Origin: Cellulomonas sp. SG140
GTDB taxonomy: Bacteria; Actinomycetota; Actinomycetes; Actinomycetales; Cellulomonadaceae
DNA: 64,000 bases
Direction: 5' to 3'
NCBI RefSeq assembly: GCF_025770785.1
Contig: NZ_JANZLA010000004.1
Span: 62,001 to 126,000, forward strand
A program made the position numbers and the translations under genes. Shown in pieces: positions 8,459 to 16,685 of the stretch. The notes under the pieces were generated by a model. The model was not told the DNA's origin, made no database searches, and worked only from the letters and a program-made list of their open reading frames with translations. Numbering within the stretch: the first letter of the stretch is position 1; every line of letters begins with the position of its first letter.

Positions 8459-9384
8459 TGGTGGTCCTCGAACGAGCCGGGGTGGGTGGCCGTGCACGGG
8501 GTGAGCGGCGGTCGCGGGCCGTCGTCGAGCGCCGGTCCGTCCCGCTGGGGGTCGGGCTGAAGCGGACGTTCGGCAAGCCGGCGCTGTACGTGGTGATCGC
8601 GCTGTGGATGGTGTGCACGCTCGGCCCCTACGTGGTGATGGCCGTGACCTCCGTGACGCCGCAGGACCAGCTGATCGCGTACGGGATGAGCCGGTTGCCG
8701 ACGCACTTCTCGGTGCAGGGGTACGCCGAGCTGTTCGCCACCACGCCGTTCGTGCACTACATGGTGAACAGCGCGATCACGGCGCTGGGCACGGTGCTGT
8801 TCGCCCTGGTGGTGGCCAGTGCCGCGGCGATCTCGCTGTCGCGGTTCCGGTTCCGCGGCCGGACGACGGTGCTGACGGCACTGCTCGTCGCGCAGCTGTT
8901 CCCCGCGGTGCTGCTGGTGATCCCGCTGTCGACGATGCTTCGCTCGGGGCACCTGCTGAACTCGCGCGCCGGCCTGGTGCTGATCTACGTCACGTTCGCG
9001 ACGCCGTTCGCCACCTACCTGCTCAAGGGGTTCCTCGACGGGCTGCCGCGCGAGCTCGACGAGGCCGCGACGGTCGACGGCTGCAGCCCGATGCAGATGG
9101 TGCGGCACATCCTCGTGCCGTTGCTGCGCCCCGGGCTGACGGCCGCCGGGACGTACATCTTCATCTTCGCCTGGAACGAGTTCCTGTACGCGTTGACGTT
9201 CACGTCCAGCACCGCGGCCCAGACCATTCCCGTCGGGTTGCAGCTGTTCATCGGCGACTACCAGATCCGGTGGGACCTGCTGACGGCCGGCGGGGTGATC
9301 GCGGCGGTCCCCGTTCTCGTCGGATTCATGCTGGTGCAGAAGCAGCTGATCGGGGGGCTGGCGGCGGGCGCCGTCAAGGGTTGA
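8458..9384 (+). CDS. Sugar ABC transporter permease, MalG/UgpE type
   Basis: A 308-residue permease partner of the preceding gene. The first 35 residues are Arg-rich and cytoplasmic; membrane segments follow, starting with ALYVVIALWMVCTLGPYVVM. The EAA loop (ELDEAATVDGCS...PLLRPG) and C-terminal GGLAAGAVKG tail are typical. The ATG overlaps the upstream stop (TGATG). Together with the binding lipoprotein it makes an importer that lacks only its ATPase. Confidence 0.9.
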   Translation: MVVLERAGVGGRARGERRSRAVVERRSVPLGVGLKRTFGKPALYVVIALWMVCTLGPYVVMAVTSVTPQDQLIAYGMSRLPTHFSVQGYAELFATTPFVHYMVNSAITALGTVLFALVVASAAAISLSRFRFRGRTTVLTALLVAQLFPAVLLVIPLSTMLRSGHLLNSRAGLVLIYVTFATPFATYLLKGFLDGLPRELDEAATVDGCSPMQMVRHILVPLLRPGLTAAGTYIFIFAWNEFLYALTFTSSTAAQTIPVGLQLFIGDYQIRWDLLTAGGVIAAVPVLVGFMLVQKQLIGGLAAGAVKG

Positions 9385-9411
9385 GCTCGACTTCACAGAT
9401 AGGGAAGACGA

Positions 9412-10563
9412 ATGTCTGATATCGCATTTGCCGCCGACGTGTCGGCGGACCGGAGGGCGCCGGTGGCGGTGCCGCGGATCGACGAGGTGGAGATCACCCT
9501 GGCCCGCGTACCCCTGCCCGAGGGGCCGTGGGGCGACCAGATCCATCGGGTGACCGACATCGAGGTCACGGTGGTGGACGTCCGGGGGGACAACGGCCTG
9601 GTCGGGACGGGGTTCAGCCACACGTCCGGCATGGGCGCGGCGACCATCGGGGCGCTGGCGCGGGAGATCGCGCCGACCGTCGTCGGCCAGTCGGTGTCCC
9701 CGCGGGGCCTGTGGCACCAGATGTACAAGTACGTGCACGACGTCGGCGGCGCGGGCGTCACCACGCACGCGATCTCCGCGTTCGACATCGCCTTCTGGGA
9801 CCTGCTGGGCAAGTCGCTCGGCGTGAACGTGGTGGACCTGATCGGCCGGGTGCGGGACGTCGTGCCGCTGTACGGCAGCGGCATCAACCTCAACAAGTCG
9901 GTCGAGGAGGTCGTCGAGCAGGTGCGCCGCTGGCAGGCCGACGGGTACGTCGCCGCCAAGGTGAAGGTGGGCAAGCCGGACCTCGAGGAGGACGTCGAGC
10001 GGCTGGCGAAGATCCGCGAGGCGGTCGGCATGTTCCCGCTGGCCGTGGACGCGAACCAGGGGTGGGACTACCCGGCTGCCGTGCGCGCGTTCACGCGCTT
10101 CGAGCAGTTCGACCTGCTGTGGATCGAGGAGCCCCTGCCGTCGGACGACATCCCGTCCCACCGCCGGCTCGCCGAGCACGTGACCACGCCGATCGCCCTG
10201 GGCGAGAACGTGTACACCGCCGCACAGTTCGTGCAGTACTTCGACGCCCAGGCCGTCGACTTCGTGCAGGCCGACCTCGGCCGCGTCGGCGGCATCACCG
10301 GGTACCTGGACATCGCGGCGGCGGCCCGCACCCGCAACCTGCCGATGACCCCGCACTTCGTCATGGAGCTGAGCGCCAGCATCCTCGCCGCGGTGCCCAA
10401 CATCGCCAGCGCCGAGATGACCGACGGCGGCACGTGGACCGACCTGGGCATCGTCGCCTCGGCCGGCCGCGTCGAGCACGGCCGCTACCACCCGCCCACA
10501 GCCCCTGGTCACGGGCTCACGCTCGACCGCGACTACCTCCGCGCGCACGCGCTGGCTCTCTGA
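9412..10563 (+). CDS. Enolase-superfamily acid-sugar dehydratase (mandelate racemase/MLE family)
   Basis: A 383-residue enzyme with an N-terminal capping domain and a (beta/alpha)7-beta barrel. The catalytic set of the mandelate racemase subgroup is visible: Lys183 and Lys185 in AAKVKVG, metal ligands Asp213 (VDANQGW), Glu239 (WIEEPL) and Glu265 (GENVYT), and the general base His315 (TPHFVMELS). Members abstract the alpha proton of a carboxylate and usually dehydrate sugar acids to 2-keto-3-deoxy acids. With the DapA-type lyase two genes downstream this fits a non-phosphorylative pathway. Galactonate, galactarate, talarate and fuconate are all possible; I cannot choose among them. AGGGAAG lies upstream of the ATG. 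Confidence 0.85.
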   Translation: MSDIAFAADVSADRRAPVAVPRIDEVEITLARVPLPEGPWGDQIHRVTDIEVTVVDVRGDNGLVGTGFSHTSGMGAATIGALAREIAPTVVGQSVSPRGLWHQMYKYVHDVGGAGVTTHAISAFDIAFWDLLGKSLGVNVVDLIGRVRDVVPLYGSGINLNKSVEEVVEQVRRWQADGYVAAKVKVGKPDLEEDVERLAKIREAVGMFPLAVDANQGWDYPAAVRAFTRFEQFDLLWIEEPLPSDDIPSHRRLAEHVTTPIALGENVYTAAQFVQYFDAQAVDFVQADLGRVGGITGYLDIAAAARTRNLPMTPHFVMELSASILAAVPNIASAEMTDGGTWTDLGIVASAGRVEHGRYHPPTAPGHGLTLDRDYLRAHALAL

Positions 10564-10599
10564 CCCCGACTTGCCGAGACACGGAAGGACTGCACTGAC

Positions 10600-11325
10600 A
10601 TGACGTACGAGACGGTGGACCTGAGCGGCAAGGTGGCCGTGATCACCGGCGCCAGCTCCGGCATCGGGGAGTCCCTGGCGCGGCTGCTGCACGCGCACGG
10701 CGTGAAGCTGGGGCTGCTGTCCCGGTCCGGCAAGGACCTGGGGCTGGACGGGGCGCTGGTGCGAGCCGGTGACGTCGGTGACCGCGCAGCGGTGGAGGCG
10801 TTCGTCGCCGACACGGCCGCACAGTTCGGGCGGATCGACATCGCGGTCGCCAACGCGGGGGTGGGGTCGTACGGCCAGTTCCTCGACGTCCCGACGGCGC
10901 ACGAGGACGAGATGATCCGCACCAACGTGCAGGGGACCGTCAACCTCTACCACGCGGCCGTGCCGCACATCGTGGCCGCCGGCGGCGGCGACCTGGTGAC
11001 GGTGGCGAGCGAGGCCGGCCGGCGCGGGCTGCCCGGCGAGGCCGTCTACTCCGCGAGCAAGTTCGCGCAGATCGGCCTGACGCGGGCGCTGGACAACGAG
11101 CTGCGCGAGAAGGGCGTGCGCGCCACCAATATCGCCCCGGGCGGGGTGTGGACGCATTTCGCGATCGACGACAACCGCGGCCGCACGGACGGCAGCGAGC
11201 AGCTGCAGGGAATGATGCGGCCCGACGACATCGCGGAGCTCATCTACTTCGTCCTGACCCGACCGCGCCATTTCCGCATCCTCGAGGCGGCGCTGCGGCC
11301 GATGACCGAGGCGCAGTGGGGCTGA
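10600..11325 (+). CDS. Short-chain dehydrogenase/reductase
   Basis: A 241-residue classical SDR with the cofactor motif TGASSGIG (about residues 16-23), NAG motif (VANAGVGSYG) and the active-site YSASK. The C-terminal part is short and has WTHFAIDD in the substrate loop. Inside this operon it probably oxidises or reduces the sugar, lactone or keto-acid intermediate; the direction cannot be told. GGAAGGA lies upstream of the ATG. It belongs between the dehydratase and the lyase genes, on the same strand, with gaps of 36 and 46 bases. Confidence 0.85.
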   Translation: MTYETVDLSGKVAVITGASSGIGESLARLLHAHGVKLGLLSRSGKDLGLDGALVRAGDVGDRAAVEAFVADTAAQFGRIDIAVANAGVGSYGQFLDVPTAHEDEMIRTNVQGTVNLYHAAVPHIVAAGGGDLVTVASEAGRRGLPGEAVYSASKFAQIGLTRALDNELREKGVRATNIAPGGVWTHFAIDDNRGRTDGSEQLQGMMRPDDIAELIYFVLTRPRHFRILEAALRPMTEAQWG

Positions 11326-11371
11326 GCGCCTTTCTCTGTTCTTTTCCGACCCGCGAGAGAATTGCAGGAAC

Positions 11372-12334
11372 ATGACCACGATCGACCCGAACGTGCCCTT
11401 GCACGGCGTCATCCCGCCCATCACCACGCCGCTGACCGCCAACGGCGAGGTGGACGTCACCTCCCTCGAACGCCTCGTCGAGTTCGAGGTGTCCGCCGGG
11501 GTGCACGCGATCTTCGCCCTCGGCACCGGCGGCGAGGGGCCGTACCTCACGGACGACCAGCGCGAGACGGTCCTCGACACCGTGACCCGCGTGGTGGCCG
11601 GGCGCATCCCCGTCCTCGCGGGCGTCACCGACATCGGCACCCGGCGGGCGCTGCACAACGCCGCGATCTCCGTCCGCTACCCGATCGACGGCCTGGTCAG
11701 CACCCCGCCGTTCTACGGCTCGGTCGGCTGGACCGAGATCGACGCCCACTTCCGGGCGATCCACGCCGCCCACGTCGACCTGCCCCTCTACGCCTACGAC
11801 ATCCCGGGCTTCGTCGGCGTGAAGCTCCCCGCGGAGCTCACGGTGCAGCTGGCCCACGACGGCGTGATCGCCGGGGTCAAGGACACGAGCGACGAGGAGG
11901 ACGGGTTCCGCTACATCATCGAGGAGACGCGGGACCTGCCCGGCTTCGCGGTGATCACCGGCTCGGACATCACCGGCGACGCCGCGATCTTCCAGGGGGC
12001 GCACGGGATGATCGTCGGCGTCGCCAACATCGACCCCCACGGGTTCGTCCGCGTGTACGACACCGCCGTGGCCGGCGACTGGGACACCGCGCGTGCCGAG
12101 CAGGAGCGGCTGCACAAGCTGCGGCTGATCGCCAAGATCGCCGCGAGGCGGATCAGCCCGTTCAGCGCGACGCTCGGCTCCTTCAAGGCGGCGCAGGTGC
12201 ACCGCGGCATCATCGAGAACGACCTGCTCCAGGCGCCGCTGCAGAACCTGAACGCCGAGGAGAAGGCCGCGGTGGTGGCCGTCCTGGAGCGGCAGAGCCT
12301 GGGGCCGGTGGCGGAGCTGGCCGGCGCCCGGTAG
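11372..12334 (+). CDS. DapA-family lyase/dehydratase (2-keto-3-deoxy sugar-acid type)
   Basis: A 320-residue class I (Schiff-base) barrel enzyme of the dihydrodipicolinate synthase/N-acetylneuraminate lyase family. The carboxylate-binding loop appears as GTGGEGPYLTDDQR, the catalytic tyrosine is Tyr142 in YAYDIPG, and the Schiff-base lysine is Lys170 in GVKDTSD. There are no lysine-biosynthesis neighbours; the operon has an acid-sugar dehydratase, so the likely role is cleavage of a 2-keto-3-deoxy acid to pyruvate plus an aldehyde, or dehydration of 5-keto-4-deoxyglucarate. It is the last gene of the unit and is followed by a strong hairpin terminator. Confidence 0.85.
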   Translation: MTTIDPNVPLHGVIPPITTPLTANGEVDVTSLERLVEFEVSAGVHAIFALGTGGEGPYLTDDQRETVLDTVTRVVAGRIPVLAGVTDIGTRRALHNAAISVRYPIDGLVSTPPFYGSVGWTEIDAHFRAIHAAHVDLPLYAYDIPGFVGVKLPAELTVQLAHDGVIAGVKDTSDEEDGFRYIIEETRDLPGFAVITGSDITGDAAIFQGAHGMIVGVANIDPHGFVRVYDTAVAGDWDTARAEQERLHKLRLIAKIAARRISPFSATLGSFKAAQVHRGIIENDLLQAPLQNLNAEEKAAVVAVLERQSLGPVAELAGAR

Positions 12335-12342
12335 GCGCACGC

Positions 12343-12384
12343 GGGACGGCCGGGCCGGCGTCGTCGCCGGGCCCCGGCCGTCCC
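12343..12384 (+). terminator. Terminator after the sugar-acid operon
   Basis: An 11-bp perfect stem (GGGACGGCCGG with CCGGCCGTCCC) encloses a second 6-bp stem CCGGCG-tcgt-CGCCGG. It starts nine bases after the lyase stop. There is no T run, which is common for GC-rich actinobacterial terminators. Confidence 0.8.
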
Positions 12385-12470
12385 TGGCGTGGCTGGCCCC
12401 TGCGGCCCCGGGCGGCCCCGTCGTTCGCGGCTCAGGCCACACATCGGGACCGGAATGGCAGGGTGGCGAC

Positions 12471-13016
12471 GTGCCGTCACCGCAGTCGCTCAGCGAGCCA
12501 GACCGTCAGACCGTCGCCCTGTGGGCGGCCGACTGTGCGGAGCGCGTGCTCGACCTGGTCGAGGCCGAGGCGCCGGACGACGGCCGCCCGCGGGACGCCA
12601 TCGCGCGCGCCCGGGCGTTCGGTCGTGGCGAGCTCGGCGCGGCCGGGGAGATCGCACGCCGGTTCGTCGCCGGTCGTGCCGCGCGGGACGTGCACGGCGC
12701 TGCCGCCGTGGCGGCCGCACGAGCCGCGGCGCAGGCGTCGGGTGTCGCCCACATGGGGGCCCACGCCCTGGGCGCCGCCGGGTACGCCGCCCTGGCCGTC
12801 GGCCTGGCGCACCCCGATCGGCCGGATGCGGTGACGGCGGAGATCGAGTGGCAGGTCGCTCACGCATCCGACGAGGTGAGGGCGGCTCTGCTGACACTGC
12901 CGCCCGTCGGGCAGAACACCTCGGGGCCGCTCGGGCCAGGGCTGCTGTCCACCGGCGAGCTCGGCAGGATCATCGCCCGGCTCCAGGAGGCGCTCAGGAC
13001 CCGGCCGCAAGCCTGA
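12471..13016 (+). CDS. Imm5-like putative immunity protein
   Basis: A 181-residue all-alpha protein. The pattern AADCAERVLDLVE...DGRPRDAIARARAFGRGEL and the later H-x-GAHALGAAGYAALAV segment match my recollection of the Imm-5-like putative immunity family found in many Actinobacteria; no catalytic motif is visible. Such proteins occur beside polymorphic toxins but also alone. No toxin gene is adjacent here, so a true immunity role is doubtful. Start is GTG 12471 with GCAGGG upstream. It follows the operon terminator, so it is an independent gene and the first member of the small accessory region that runs to 15982. Confidence 0.55.
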   Translation: MPSPQSLSEPDRQTVALWAADCAERVLDLVEAEAPDDGRPRDAIARARAFGRGELGAAGEIARRFVAGRAARDVHGAAAVAAARAAAQASGVAHMGAHALGAAGYAALAVGLAHPDRPDAVTAEIEWQVAHASDEVRAALLTLPPVGQNTSGPLGPGLLSTGELGRIIARLQEALRTRPQA

Positions 13017-13083
13017 ACCGGCCATGACGGGGAGGAGAAGGCGCCGGTCAGCCTCGTGTCCGCTCTGGCGCTGGAAGCACGGA

Positions 13084-13103
13084 CGTACGTACGCTATCCG
13101 TAC
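13084..13103. promoter_or_regulatory. Candidate toxin-antitoxin operator/promoter
   Basis: CGTACGTACG (13084-13093) is a perfect 10-bp palindrome and overlaps a second inverted repeat GTACG-ctatc-CGTAC (13089-13103). A TACGCT -10-like box is inside. It lies 15 bases upstream of the antitoxin ATG, the usual place for autoregulation by a TacA-TacT complex. Function is inferred. Confidence 0.5.
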
Positions 13104-13118
13104 AGAAAGGGGGTAAGG

Positions 13119-13445
13119 ATGACGAAGACCGTGCCCGCGCGCGGCAGGGCGGCTCGTGCGGCCAAGAGCCAGCGGATCGAGGTCCGGGCCACAGAACGGC
13201 AGGAAGCGCTGCTGCGCGATGCCGCGTCGGCCACCGAGCGCACCATGACCGACTTCATCCTGGAGTCGGCCGTCGATCAGGCGGAGCGCGTGCTGGCGGA
13301 CCGTCGTTGGTTCGTCGCGACCCCTGAGCAGTACGAGGCGTTCCTCGACGCGCTCGACGAGCCTCTGGCGTCCACGGCGAAGCTCGACGAGCTCTGGTCT
13401 CGACCGTCGCCGTTCGGTGAGCAGTTCACCCCCGCGACGCGATGA
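13119..13445 (+). CDS. TacA-type (DUF1778) ribbon-helix-helix antitoxin
   Basis: A 108-residue protein. Residues 20-60 (SQRIEVRATERQEALLRDAA, then SATERTMTDFILESA) form the DUF1778 ribbon-helix-helix DNA-binding domain; the C-terminal tail (FVATPEQYEAFLDALDEP) is the typical toxin-neutralising segment that wraps around the acetyltransferase. GGGGGTAAGG just before the ATG at 13119 decides this start over an upstream TTG/GTG. Its stop overlaps the toxin start (ATGA), the standard order antitoxin-toxin. It should repress its own promoter through the palindromes upstream. Confidence 0.88.
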   Translation: MTKTVPARGRAARAAKSQRIEVRATERQEALLRDAASATERTMTDFILESAVDQAERVLADRRWFVATPEQYEAFLDALDEPLASTAKLDELWSRPSPFGEQFTPATR

Positions 13446-13948
13446 CCGGCGGGGTCCTCGAACGACCACGCAAGCTCACCCACGACGACGACAGGTCGCG
13501 CTTCGACAGCGGGGCTCGGGACCTCGACGACTGGCTGCGCCGCAACGCCTGGCACAACCAGCAGGCGAGCAACGCCGTCACGTACGTCACGGTGCGCGAG
13601 GGCGTCGTACTCGGCTACTACGCCATCGCGATGGCGGGTTACGCCACCGATGGTCTCCCCGAGGACCTACGGCGGGGGCGCCCGCGTCAGACCCCGTGCG
13701 TGCTGCTCGCTCGTCTTGCGGTCGACGTGTCGGCGCAGGGCCAGGGGGTCGGTGCGGCGCTGCTCAGGCATGCCATCGAAGCCGCGTACCGAGGAAGCCA
13801 GATCATCGGCGCCGCCGCACTGCTGATCCACTGCCGGGACGACGCCGCCCGTGAGTTCTACCTGCGTAACGGCGACTTCGTCGCCTCGCCGGTCGAGCCG
13901 ATGCACCTTCTGCTGCCCATGAAGGAGATCTCCCGCCGTCTTGGCTGA
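13442..13948 (+). CDS. TacT-type GNAT acetyltransferase toxin
   Basis: A 168-residue GNAT protein with the diagnostic layout of TacT/AtaT-like toxins: FDSGARDLDDWLRRNA near the N-terminus, TYVTVREGVVLGYYAIA, and the acetyl-CoA loop LARLAVDVSAQGQGVGAALL, followed by AAREFYLRNGDF. Known members acetylate the amino group of charged tRNA and stop translation (established for the family); tRNA specificity here is unknown. The conserved tyrosine of the FY motif is kept, so the toxin appears intact. It overlaps the antitoxin by four bases and should be co-translated. Confidence 0.88.
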   Translation: MTGGVLERPRKLTHDDDRSRFDSGARDLDDWLRRNAWHNQQASNAVTYVTVREGVVLGYYAIAMAGYATDGLPEDLRRGRPRQTPCVLLARLAVDVSAQGQGVGAALLRHAIEAAYRGSQIIGAAALLIHCRDDAAREFYLRNGDFVASPVEPMHLLLPMKEISRRLG

Positions 13949-14098
13949 CCAGCCTCGAGCAACACACCGCTGGTGGAGCGGATTCGCGAACGGGCCGCTG
14001 GCTACTGTTCCTCCGTCAGCGGATCGACGGACTTCCCCGCGTGAGCGGCCGGACATGTCCCCCCGCACGTTCATTCGTGCTGCCTGGGGGACCCCGTC

Positions 14099-15982
14099 GT
14101 GGATGCGTTGCGCCGCAGCGCCGCGGAGCTCATCGCACACGCCGGGTCGGACTTCAGCGTCATCGAACGGGCGCTGGCTGACTTCCTCATGTACCAGGGC
14201 GTCGGCAGGCCGGGCGAGAGCGAGCGCCGATCGTGGCGTGCGTCGTTGAGCGCGCTGGCCGACGACCTTCGGCAGGCCGACCTCGGTGCCGTGGAGGTGC
14301 TGCTCGAGCACCGGATGCCGATGACCAGCAAGCGCGCGGACGTGGTGCTGGCCGGCGTCCATCCACGCACCGGCGAGCCGAGCTACGTCGTCGTCGAGCT
14401 CAAGCAGTGGAGCCGCGCGCGGCGGTGGGAGGGCAGCGAGACGCTGCTCGACGTCGAGGGTGCCCGCTACCGACCCGTTCTGCACCCGTCGTTGCAGGTC
14501 GACGGGTACGTGGACTACCTGCGGGACTTCACCGCCGTGCTCTCGGCCGCGCCGGACGCGATCGTCGGAGCGGCGTACCTGCACAACGCCTCCGAGGAGG
14601 CGATCACGGACCTGCGGTCCCCGGGCGTCGGCGCCGCCTCGCGACTGTTCACCGGGCAGCGACGCGGCGACTTCCACGACTTCCTGCGGTCACGCCTGGC
14701 GCCCGTGTCGGGCGTGCGGGCTGCCGACCGGCTCCTGTCCTCGCACGTCGCACCGTCGCGGCAGCTGCTGTCGGTGGCGGCCGACGAGATCCGCCAGCGT
14801 GAGCAGTTCGAGCTGCTCGACGAGCAGCGCGTCGCGTACGAGCTGGTGATGAACACCGTCAGGACCGCGAGCCGGGCGGACACCAAGACCGTCGTCGTGG
14901 TGGCCGGCGGGCCGGGCAGCGGCAAGAGCGTCATCGCTCTGTCCCTCCTCGGCGAGCTCGCCCGCGAGGGGCGGACTGTGATGCACGGCACGGGGTCGCG
15001 GTCGTTCACGCAGACGCTGCGTGCGGTCGCCGGGCGGGGCTCACCGCGCACCAAGAACCTGTTCGCCTACTTCAACAGCTTCATGACGGCGGAGCGCAAC
15101 GGCCTGGACGTGCTGATCCTGGACGAGGCGCACCGCCTGAGGGCCACCTCGGTCAATCGGTACACGCGCAGGGAGGTCCGTGCCGAGGCCCGCCCGCAGG
15201 TCGACGAGCTGTTCGACGCGGCGCGGGTCCCGGTGTTCCTGCTCGACCAGCACCAGGTGGTGCGACCGGGCGAGATGGGATCCGTGCACGAGATCAGGGA
15301 GCATGCGGAGCGCCGTGGGCTGCGGGTGCTCGAGGTGGATCTGAAGGGTCAGTTCCGGTCAGGCGGAAGCGACGCCTGGGTCGAGTGGGTGCTCCGGCTC
15401 CTCGGTCTGGACGGTGGCGGCCCGGAGCCGTGGCCGGGTGACGACCGGTTCGTCGTCGAGGTAGCCGAGTCCCCTGCCGACCTCGAGTCGCGCCTCCGGA
15501 AGAGGCTGGCATCCGGCATGAACGCCCGGATGACGGCCGGCTACTGCTGGCCGTGGAGCGATCCGCGGCCGGACGGGACGCTGGTGGACGACGTCGTGAT
15601 CGGCGACTGGGCCCGCCCGTGGAACGTGCGGGGCGAGCGCGCGGTCGGCGACGCGCCGCCGTCGGCCCTGTGGGCGACTGCCGAGGGCGGTTTCGAGCAG
15701 GTCGGGTGCGTCTACACGGCGCAGGGCTTCGAGTACTCGTGGAACGGCGTGATTCTCGGCCCAGACCTCGTCTGGCGCGGCGACCGCTGGGTGGCCCGTC
15801 GTGAGCACAACCGCGATCCCGACTTCCGGTCGAGGAAGACCGTCGACGACGCCACCTTCGACCGGCTGGTCCGCAACGTCTACAAGGTGCTGCTCACCCG
15901 CGGGATGGTCGGCACCGTGCTCTTCTCCACCGACGAGGAGACGCAGGCGAAGCTGCGGTCGCTGATCACGCCGGGCTGGTGA
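14099..15982 (+). CDS. Nuclease-helicase fusion, DUF2075/Schlafen-group ATPase
   Basis: A 627-residue protein with a PD-(D/E)xK-like nuclease head: Asp81 in KRADVVLAG and Glu100-x-Lys102 in VVVELKQWS. It is joined to a superfamily 1-type helicase core with Walker A GGPGSGKS (Lys276), Walker B LILDEAHRL (Asp342, Glu343), a QxxR-like LDLKGQFR-type motif (VDLKGQFRSGG) and a late TAQGFEYSW motif. DUF2075 proteins are related to the helicase domain of Schlafen proteins and often sit in defence islands. Start GTG 14099 has GGGGGA eight bases upstream. The first codons are 150 bases from the toxin gene. Its 3' end overlaps the convergent VOC gene by 17 bases. A role in nucleic-acid defence is inference. 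Confidence 0.75.
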   Translation: MDALRRSAAELIAHAGSDFSVIERALADFLMYQGVGRPGESERRSWRASLSALADDLRQADLGAVEVLLEHRMPMTSKRADVVLAGVHPRTGEPSYVVVELKQWSRARRWEGSETLLDVEGARYRPVLHPSLQVDGYVDYLRDFTAVLSAAPDAIVGAAYLHNASEEAITDLRSPGVGAASRLFTGQRRGDFHDFLRSRLAPVSGVRAADRLLSSHVAPSRQLLSVAADEIRQREQFELLDEQRVAYELVMNTVRTASRADTKTVVVVAGGPGSGKSVIALSLLGELAREGRTVMHGTGSRSFTQTLRAVAGRGSPRTKNLFAYFNSFMTAERNGLDVLILDEAHRLRATSVNRYTRREVRAEARPQVDELFDAARVPVFLLDQHQVVRPGEMGSVHEIREHAERRGLRVLEVDLKGQFRSGGSDAWVEWVLRLLGLDGGGPEPWPGDDRFVVEVAESPADLESRLRKRLASGMNARMTAGYCWPWSDPRPDGTLVDDVVIGDWARPWNVRGERAVGDAPPSALWATAEGGFEQVGCVYTAQGFEYSWNGVILGPDLVWRGDRWVARREHNRDPDFRSRKTVDDATFDRLVRNVYKVLLTRGMVGTVLFSTDEETQAKLRSLITPGW

Positions 15983-16355
15983 GCTGGATCAGGTTGCCGC
16001 AGGTGTCGTCCAGCACGGCGGTGACCACCGGGCCCATCGAGGCGGGCGGCTGGGTGAACCGGACGCCACGGGCGGCGAGCTCGGCGTAGGTCGCGTGCAC
16101 GTCGTCCACCGCGAACGACGTGAACGGGATGCCGTCGGCCACCAGCGCGTCCTTGAACACGCGCGCCGCCGGGTGCTCGTCGGGCTCCAGCAGCAGCTCG
16201 ACGCCGTCCGGCTCGCCCGCGCCCACCACAGTGAGCCACCGGTGCTCGCCCAGCGGGACGTCGTTCTTCACGACGAAGCCGAGGACGTCGGTGTAGAACG
16301 CCAGCGCCTTGGCCTGGTCGTCGACCAGAACGCTGGTCAGGGTGATGCGGGGCAT
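15966..16355 (-). CDS. VOC-family (glyoxalase/bleomycin-resistance-like) protein
   Basis: A 129-residue protein with the paired beta-alpha-beta-beta-beta vicinal oxygen chelate fold. It starts MPRITLTSVLVDDQAKALAFYTD-type with the typical LAFYTDVLGF motif and ends with DDTCGNLIQLTSP. Metal ligands of a glyoxalase are only partly kept, so it could be a binding protein or a dioxygenase-like enzyme rather than glyoxalase I. Its start lies 19 bases inside the 3' end of the ArsR gene, so the two are translated together. The ArsR protein probably controls both. Confidence 0.8.
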   Translation of the reverse strand: MPRITLTSVLVDDQAKALAFYTDVLGFVVKNDVPLGEHRWLTVVGAGEPDGVELLLEPDEHPAARVFKDALVADGIPFTSFAVDDVHATYAELAARGVRFTQPPASMGPVVTAVLDDTCGNLIQLTSPA

Positions 16356-16678
16356 GGCTGCTCCTCTTCGGGTCGGGTCTCGGGTGGCGGCTCGGGTGCC
16401 GGTGGGTGGGCCGGCAGGGGCCAGCGCTCGACGATCGAGCGCAGCGGTGACGTGTCGAGGTGGTGGATCTTGGTCCGCCCCTCGCGGTGGGACCGGACCA
16501 GGCCGGCCTCCTCCAGCACGGCGAGGTGCTGCGAGACGGCCTGGCGGGTGGACGTGTTCTGGTGGCGCATCGTCAGGCGCGAGCAGATCTCGAACAACGA
16601 CTGCCCGTCGTGCTCCGCGAGCTCGTCGAGGATGGTCCGCCGTGTCGGGTCCGCCAGCGCCTTGAACACGTCACCCAC
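16337..16678 (-). CDS. ArsR-family regulator
   Basis: A 113-residue winged-HTH repressor (VFKALADPTRRTILDEL, then RQAVSQHLAVLEEAGLV). There is no CxC metal-binding pair, so it is not a classic metal sensor; ArsR-VOC pairs of this kind are common in Actinobacteria and respond to unknown small molecules. The GTG start is seven bases from a -10 box, so the mRNA is probably leaderless. The C-terminal 30 residues are Pro/Glu-rich (PAPEPPPETRPEEEQP) and overlap the start of the VOC gene. Confidence 0.85.
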   Translation of the reverse strand: MGDVFKALADPTRRTILDELAEHDGQSLFEICSRLTMRHQNTSTRQAVSQHLAVLEEAGLVRSHREGRTKIHHLDTSPLRSIVERWPLPAHPPAPEPPPETRPEEEQPCPASP

Positions 16679-16685
16679 GGCACGA

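Noticed and set aside
8425..11658. Open frame of 1077 codons on the minus strand
   Set aside because: It is antisense to a permease, the dehydratase, the SDR and the lyase, all of which have clear motifs; the reading is low-complexity.
12471..13016. True immunity protein of a polymorphic toxin
   Set aside because: No toxin, secretion or adjacent effector gene is present, so only family resemblance is claimed.
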